Shown piece by piece: positions 60,273 through 64,000 of a stretch of DNA of 64,000 bases. The notes beneath the pieces are model-generated. The model was not told the DNA's origin and ran no database searches. It was given only the letters and a program-made list of their open reading frames with translations. Each line of letters begins with the position of its first letter. Positions within the stretch are counted from its first letter, which is position 1. A program made the translations under genes and the position numbers. The DNA comes from Phocoena phocoena. Its lineage: Eukaryota; Chordata; Mammalia; Artiodactyla; Phocoenidae. The stretch covers positions 372,001 through 436,000 of the forward strand of contig NW_027077445.1 in assembly GCF_963924675.1 (NCBI RefSeq). The letters run 5' to 3'.

Positions 60273-62840
60273 TTGGACAAAAAAGGGCGTCTGCGTTTTT
60301 TCCTGAATATATTCAGGAAAAAACGCATACGCCCTTTTTGGCCAACCAAGCAAGCCTGTAAATGAAATCTGCACTACAATGAAATCTCACTGCCCCCCGG
60401 GCAAAAGGGCCATCTGAAAAAAGTGTAAAATCCAGAAAGATAGGACACGATATGGAGAACAGGGAGCCTTGTTATGCTGATTGGCAGGATGTAAATTGCC
60501 AACAGCCACCCTGGAGAAGTGTATAGTGTTTCCTGAAACACGTAAGAAATAAAGCAACACAGCCTATGGCAATTGCACTTATGGTCCTATTCCTTAGGGA
60601 AATTAAAATCAAAAACAGAGAGCCACCCCAAAGTTTGGGACGGCTGTGTTCCCAAGAAGCTCGTCTACAGTACCAGGTAAATATCCCAGAAAGCAAAAAA
60701 TGGATAAATAAGTTGTGGCACGTACGTGCAATGCAATATCACTCAGCAATGAAATCTGTGTCATCAGGCCCGTAGCGTCATAGTGAGTGGATGCAGGTAC
60801 GGTGATTCTACGTGAACTACGTCACACAGAAAAAGAAACATCATAAGATATCACTAATACACGGAATGTAAACTTGACTACACATGAACTGAATTACAAA
60901 ACAGAACAGGGTCTCAACTTTAGAAAACCAACTAGTGCTTGCTTATGGGGAAAGGTGCGTTTGGGTTCTGCATAAAACCAGAGACGGAAATTAGCACAGA
61001 TAACATTCCATAAGCCAAATATGTAATAGACAAGGCCTACTCCTTGCTCAACGAAATGGACCCAACACCACATATTCAACGCCTAGGAATATACCTGACT
61101 AGGAAGAATCTTAAAACCCATGGATATATATGTCTCCGTAAGAGAATCAAGCATGTGTACAGAGGCCGAAACGCAGCAGTGAAAATCCGATAAATCCCAT
61201 TATCAAAATAAATTTCGAAAACAAAACACAAAGACAGTGAAATAGAGAGCAATTCTTAAATAATTCACTCAGGGCATGTGATGCAACCGGGATTGACCAC
61301 ATCTACACCCAGAGCTGGTTGAGACATAATGCTGGACACTTCAGGCTGATAGCATTGGTGAGTTTCGGTGAGCAAATGCAGACCCTTTGAAGTCATACTG
61401 CATGGTACCCATTCCATGGGTCCCAACTCTCCAGGTTCAAGGCATTCTTCCTCCAGCTAAAACTTGCATGGGAAACCCAGAGTATCGTCCACCGTGTGAT
61501 TGGGAAACGATTTAAAATGCATCTCAGTTTTCGTAACCTGGTCCTCGGGTTCACCATTCCAGATGCTTTACTAACACTCTCCCCGCTTGGAGAGTCAGTG
61601 TCTTTAACCTCCTGTTTGGCACAGCTTGCAATTTCTGTGCAAGATGAACAGGAATAGGGAGAACCAATGAGAGACTAGCTGTAGGTGTCTGCACGGGCAA
61701 ATGTAACGCTCATGGCCGACCAGGAAGAGGAATTAAACAAAGGCTCAGCGTGCCCTGCCAGAAACAGATTAGGGCCTGAAGCAATCCTGCGGTTTTGTGC
61801 CCAGCTCACAAGAAAGCGAGTTGAAGAAAGGAGCTCAGGGGCACTGTAATTCACAAACCTGCAGAGTTATAAATGACAGCTATCCTCCAAAAATATATTG
61901 AAGTAAGCCTGCGAAGGGGACTGGAAAGAGGGGCAGAATTTCAGGAAAACGATTGCAGGGGGTAGACTGGAATTGCCTTGAAAGCATAGGAAAAGAGGCA
62001 GAACGTCGACAATGATGCACTTGGCCAAAAAGGGCGTATGCGTTTTATCCTGAATATATTCAGGAAAAAACGAATACGCCCTTTTTGGCCAACCAAGCAA
62101 GCCTGTAAAGGAAATCTGCACTACAATGAAATCTCACTGCCCCCCGGGGCAAAAGGGCCATCTGAAAAAAGTGTAAAATCCAGAAAGGTAGGACAGGATA
62201 TGGAGAACAGGGAGCCTTGTTATGCTGATTGGCAGGATGTAAATTGCCAGCAGCCACCCTGGAGAAGTGTATGGTGTTTCCTGAAACACGTAAGAAACAA
62301 AGCAACACAGCCTATGGCACTTCCACTTATGGTCCTATAGCTTACGGAAATTAAAATCAAAAACAGACAGCCACCCCAATATTTGGGACGGCTGTGTTCA
62401 CAAGAAGCTCGTCTACAGTATCAGGTAAATATCCCAGAAAGCAAAAAATGGATAAAGAAGTTGTGGCACGTACGTACAATGCAATATCACTCAGCAATGA
62501 AATCTGTGTCATCAGGCCCGTAGCGGCATAGTGAGTGGATGCAGGTACGGTGATTCTACGTGAACTACGTCACACAGAAAAAGAAACATCACTAGATATC
62601 ACTAATACAGGGAATGTAAACTTGACTACACATGAAGTGAAATACAAAACAGCACAGGGTCTCAAATTTAGAAAACCAACTAGTGCTTGCTTATGGGGAA
62701 AGGTGCGTTGGGGTGCTGCATAAAACCAGAGACTGAAATTAGCACAGATAACTTTCCACAAGCCAAATATGTAATAGACAAGACCTACTCCTTGCTCAAC
62801 GAAATGGACCCAACACCACATATTCAACGCCTAGGAATAT
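60121..62840 (+). repeat. Segment recurring five monomers later, second copy
   Basis: Counterpart of 51390-54100, spanning the end of M31, M32 and the L1 part of M33. Boundaries are approximate. Confidence 0.75.
60273..62020 (+). repeat. Satellite monomer M32 (1748 bp)
   Basis: The palindrome has 73 bases with changes in the left arm (TTGGACAAAAAAGGGCGTCTG). The frame is closed by the same early TAG as M27 (GTATAGTGTTTCC near 60522). Confidence 0.97.
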
Positions 62841-63767
62841 ACCTGACTAGGAAGAATCTTAAAACCCATGGATATATATGTCTCCGTAAGAGAATCAAGC
62901 GTGTGAACAGCGGCCGAAACGCAGCAGTGAAAATCCGATAAATCCCATTATCAAAATAAATTTCGAAAACAAATACAAAGACAGTGAAATAGAGAGCAAT
63001 TCTTTAATAATTCACTCAGGGCATGTGATGCAACCGGGATTGACCACATCTACACCCAGAGCTGGTTGAGACATAAGGCTGGACACTTCAGGCTGATAGC
63101 ATTGGTGAGTTTCGGTGAGCAAATGCAGACCCTTTGAAGTCATACTGCATGGTACCCATTCCATGGGTCCCAATTCTCCAGGTTCAAGGGATTCTTCCTC
63201 CAGCTAAAACATGCATGGGAAACCCAGAGTATCGTCCACCGTGTGATTGGGAAACGATTTAAAATGCATCTCAGTTTTCGTATCCTGGTCCTCGGGTTCA
63301 CCATCCCAGATGTTTTACTAACACTCTCCCCGCTTGGAGAGTCAGTGCCTTTAACCTCCTCTTTGGCACAGCTTGCAATTTCTGTGCAAAATGAACAGGT
63401 ATAGGGAGAACCAATGAGAGACTAGCTATAGGTGTCTGCACGGGCAAATGTAACGCTCATTTCCCACCAGGAAGAGGAATTAACCAAAGGCTCAGCGTGC
63501 CCTGCCGGAAACAGATAAGGGCCTGAAGCAATCCTGCGGTTTTGTGCCCAGCTCACAAGAAAGCGAGTTGAAGAAAGGAGCTCAGGGGCACTGTAATTCA
63601 CAAACCTGCAGAGTTATAAATGACAGCTATCCTCCAAAAATATATTGAAGTAAGCCTGCGAAGGGGACTTGAAAGCGGGGCAGAGTTTCAGGAAAACCAT
63701 TGCAGGGGGTAGACTGGAATTTCCCTGAAAGCATAGGAAAAGAGGCAGAAAGTCGACAATGATGCAC
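62021..63767 (+). repeat. Satellite monomer M33 (1747 bp)
   Basis: The palindrome has mismatches in both arms (TTTTATCCTG, AAACGAATACG). The L1-derived frame is closed near 62338. AACAAATACAAAG near 62969 lacks bases of the usual AACAAAACACAAAG. Confidence 0.97.
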
Positions 63768-64000
63768 TTGGACAAAAAGGGCGTATGCGTTTTTTCCTGA
63801 ATATATTCAGGAAAAAACGCATACGCCCTTTTTGGCCAACCAAGCAAGCCTGTAAAGGAAATCTGCACTACAATGAAGTCTCACTGCCCCCTGGGCAAAA
63901 GGGCCATCTGAAAAAAGTGTAAAATCCAGAAAGGTAGGACAGGATATGGAGAACAGGGAGCCTTGTTATGCTGATTGGCAGGATGTAAATTGCCAGCAGC
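63768..64000 (+). repeat. Satellite monomer M34, cut by the window end
   Basis: Palindrome (left arm TTGGACAAAAAGG, one mismatch) and the first part of the L1-derived segment only. The array continues beyond the window. Confidence 0.95.

Larger units (their letters stand above)
6150..64000 (+). repeat. Satellite array, 1.746-kb monomer, probable common cetacean satellite
   Basis: The array holds 33 complete monomers and one partial, all in one orientation. Palindrome starts are 1745-1748 bases apart except for the edge copy (1736). Each monomer has the order palindrome (72 bp), L1-derived segment (about 875 bp), spacer (about 787 bp). Monomer size, L1 content and flanking L1 type agree with the common cetacean satellite; identification is from memory. 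Identity is lowest at the left edge and high inside. Known satellites of this class lie in constitutive heterochromatin and spread by unequal exchange; nothing here suggests a protein product. No foreign element interrupts it. Confidence 0.9.

Noticed and set aside
6150..64000. CENP-B box
   Set aside because: I looked for TTCG....A..CGGG on both strands of the monomer. The nearest (around CAACCGGGATT) lacks the TTCG core. A motif scan would be needed to exclude it formally.
6150..64000. CRISPR-like array or bacterial repeat system
   Set aside because: The unit is 1.75 kb with L1 content and no short direct repeats or unique spacers; the sequence is mammalian.

Overview
This window is mammalian heterochromatin, most likely from a cetacean. 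Three observations support that. (1) About 57.9 kb (6150-64000) is a head-to-tail satellite array with a monomer of 1745-1748 bp, the size known for the common cetacean satellite outside the dolphin family (dolphins have a shorter form of about 1.58 kb). (2) Every monomer carries about 875 bp recognisable as the 3' end of a LINE-1 (L1): ORF2 C-terminus, 3' UTR and decayed poly(A) tail. As I recall, L1 has been reported as a basic unit of cetacean satellites (Kapitonov, Holmquist and Jurka 1998). (3) The free-standing L1 pieces at 334-1066 and 5165-5370 have cetartiodactyl-type 3' UTRs. The species assignment is inference. I see no intact protein-coding gene and no RNA gene.

Layout. 1-333: a diverged satellite fragment, same orientation as the array. 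334-1066: 5'-truncated L1. 1067-2600: A-rich, then GC-rich sequence I cannot assign, ending in a small minisatellite (2364-2580). 2610-4860: a broken endogenous retrovirus of gammaretrovirus-like (class I) type, with pol and env relics and an LTR-like 3' end. 4863-5164: nothing recognised. 5165-6149: L1 3' UTR plus a strongly diverged copy of the satellite 'spacer', best read as a fossil edge monomer. 6150-64000: 33 full monomers (M1-M33) and one cut by the window end (M34). Divergence falls from the edge (M1, M2) inward. No transposon insertion interrupts the array.

Monomer plan, using the palindrome as start: bases 1-72 a palindrome that is perfect in many copies; about 84-960 the L1-derived part; about 961-1746 a spacer of unknown origin. 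On top of the monomer there is higher-order structure: a trimeric repeat of 5237 bp (about 8.98-23.1 kb, 2.7 copies), a separate tandem duplication of 5239 bp (24451-34928, nearly identical copies), and a 2.7-kb stretch near 51.4 kb that recurs five monomers later near 60.1 kb.

The most interesting observations are the palindrome, whose arms change together in one subfamily and in the fossil copy while other copies are left/right hybrids; the fossil edge copies that preserve more L1-like states; and the trimer structure with a duplication junction mappable to 40 bp. I found no sign of an undescribed protein-based system.
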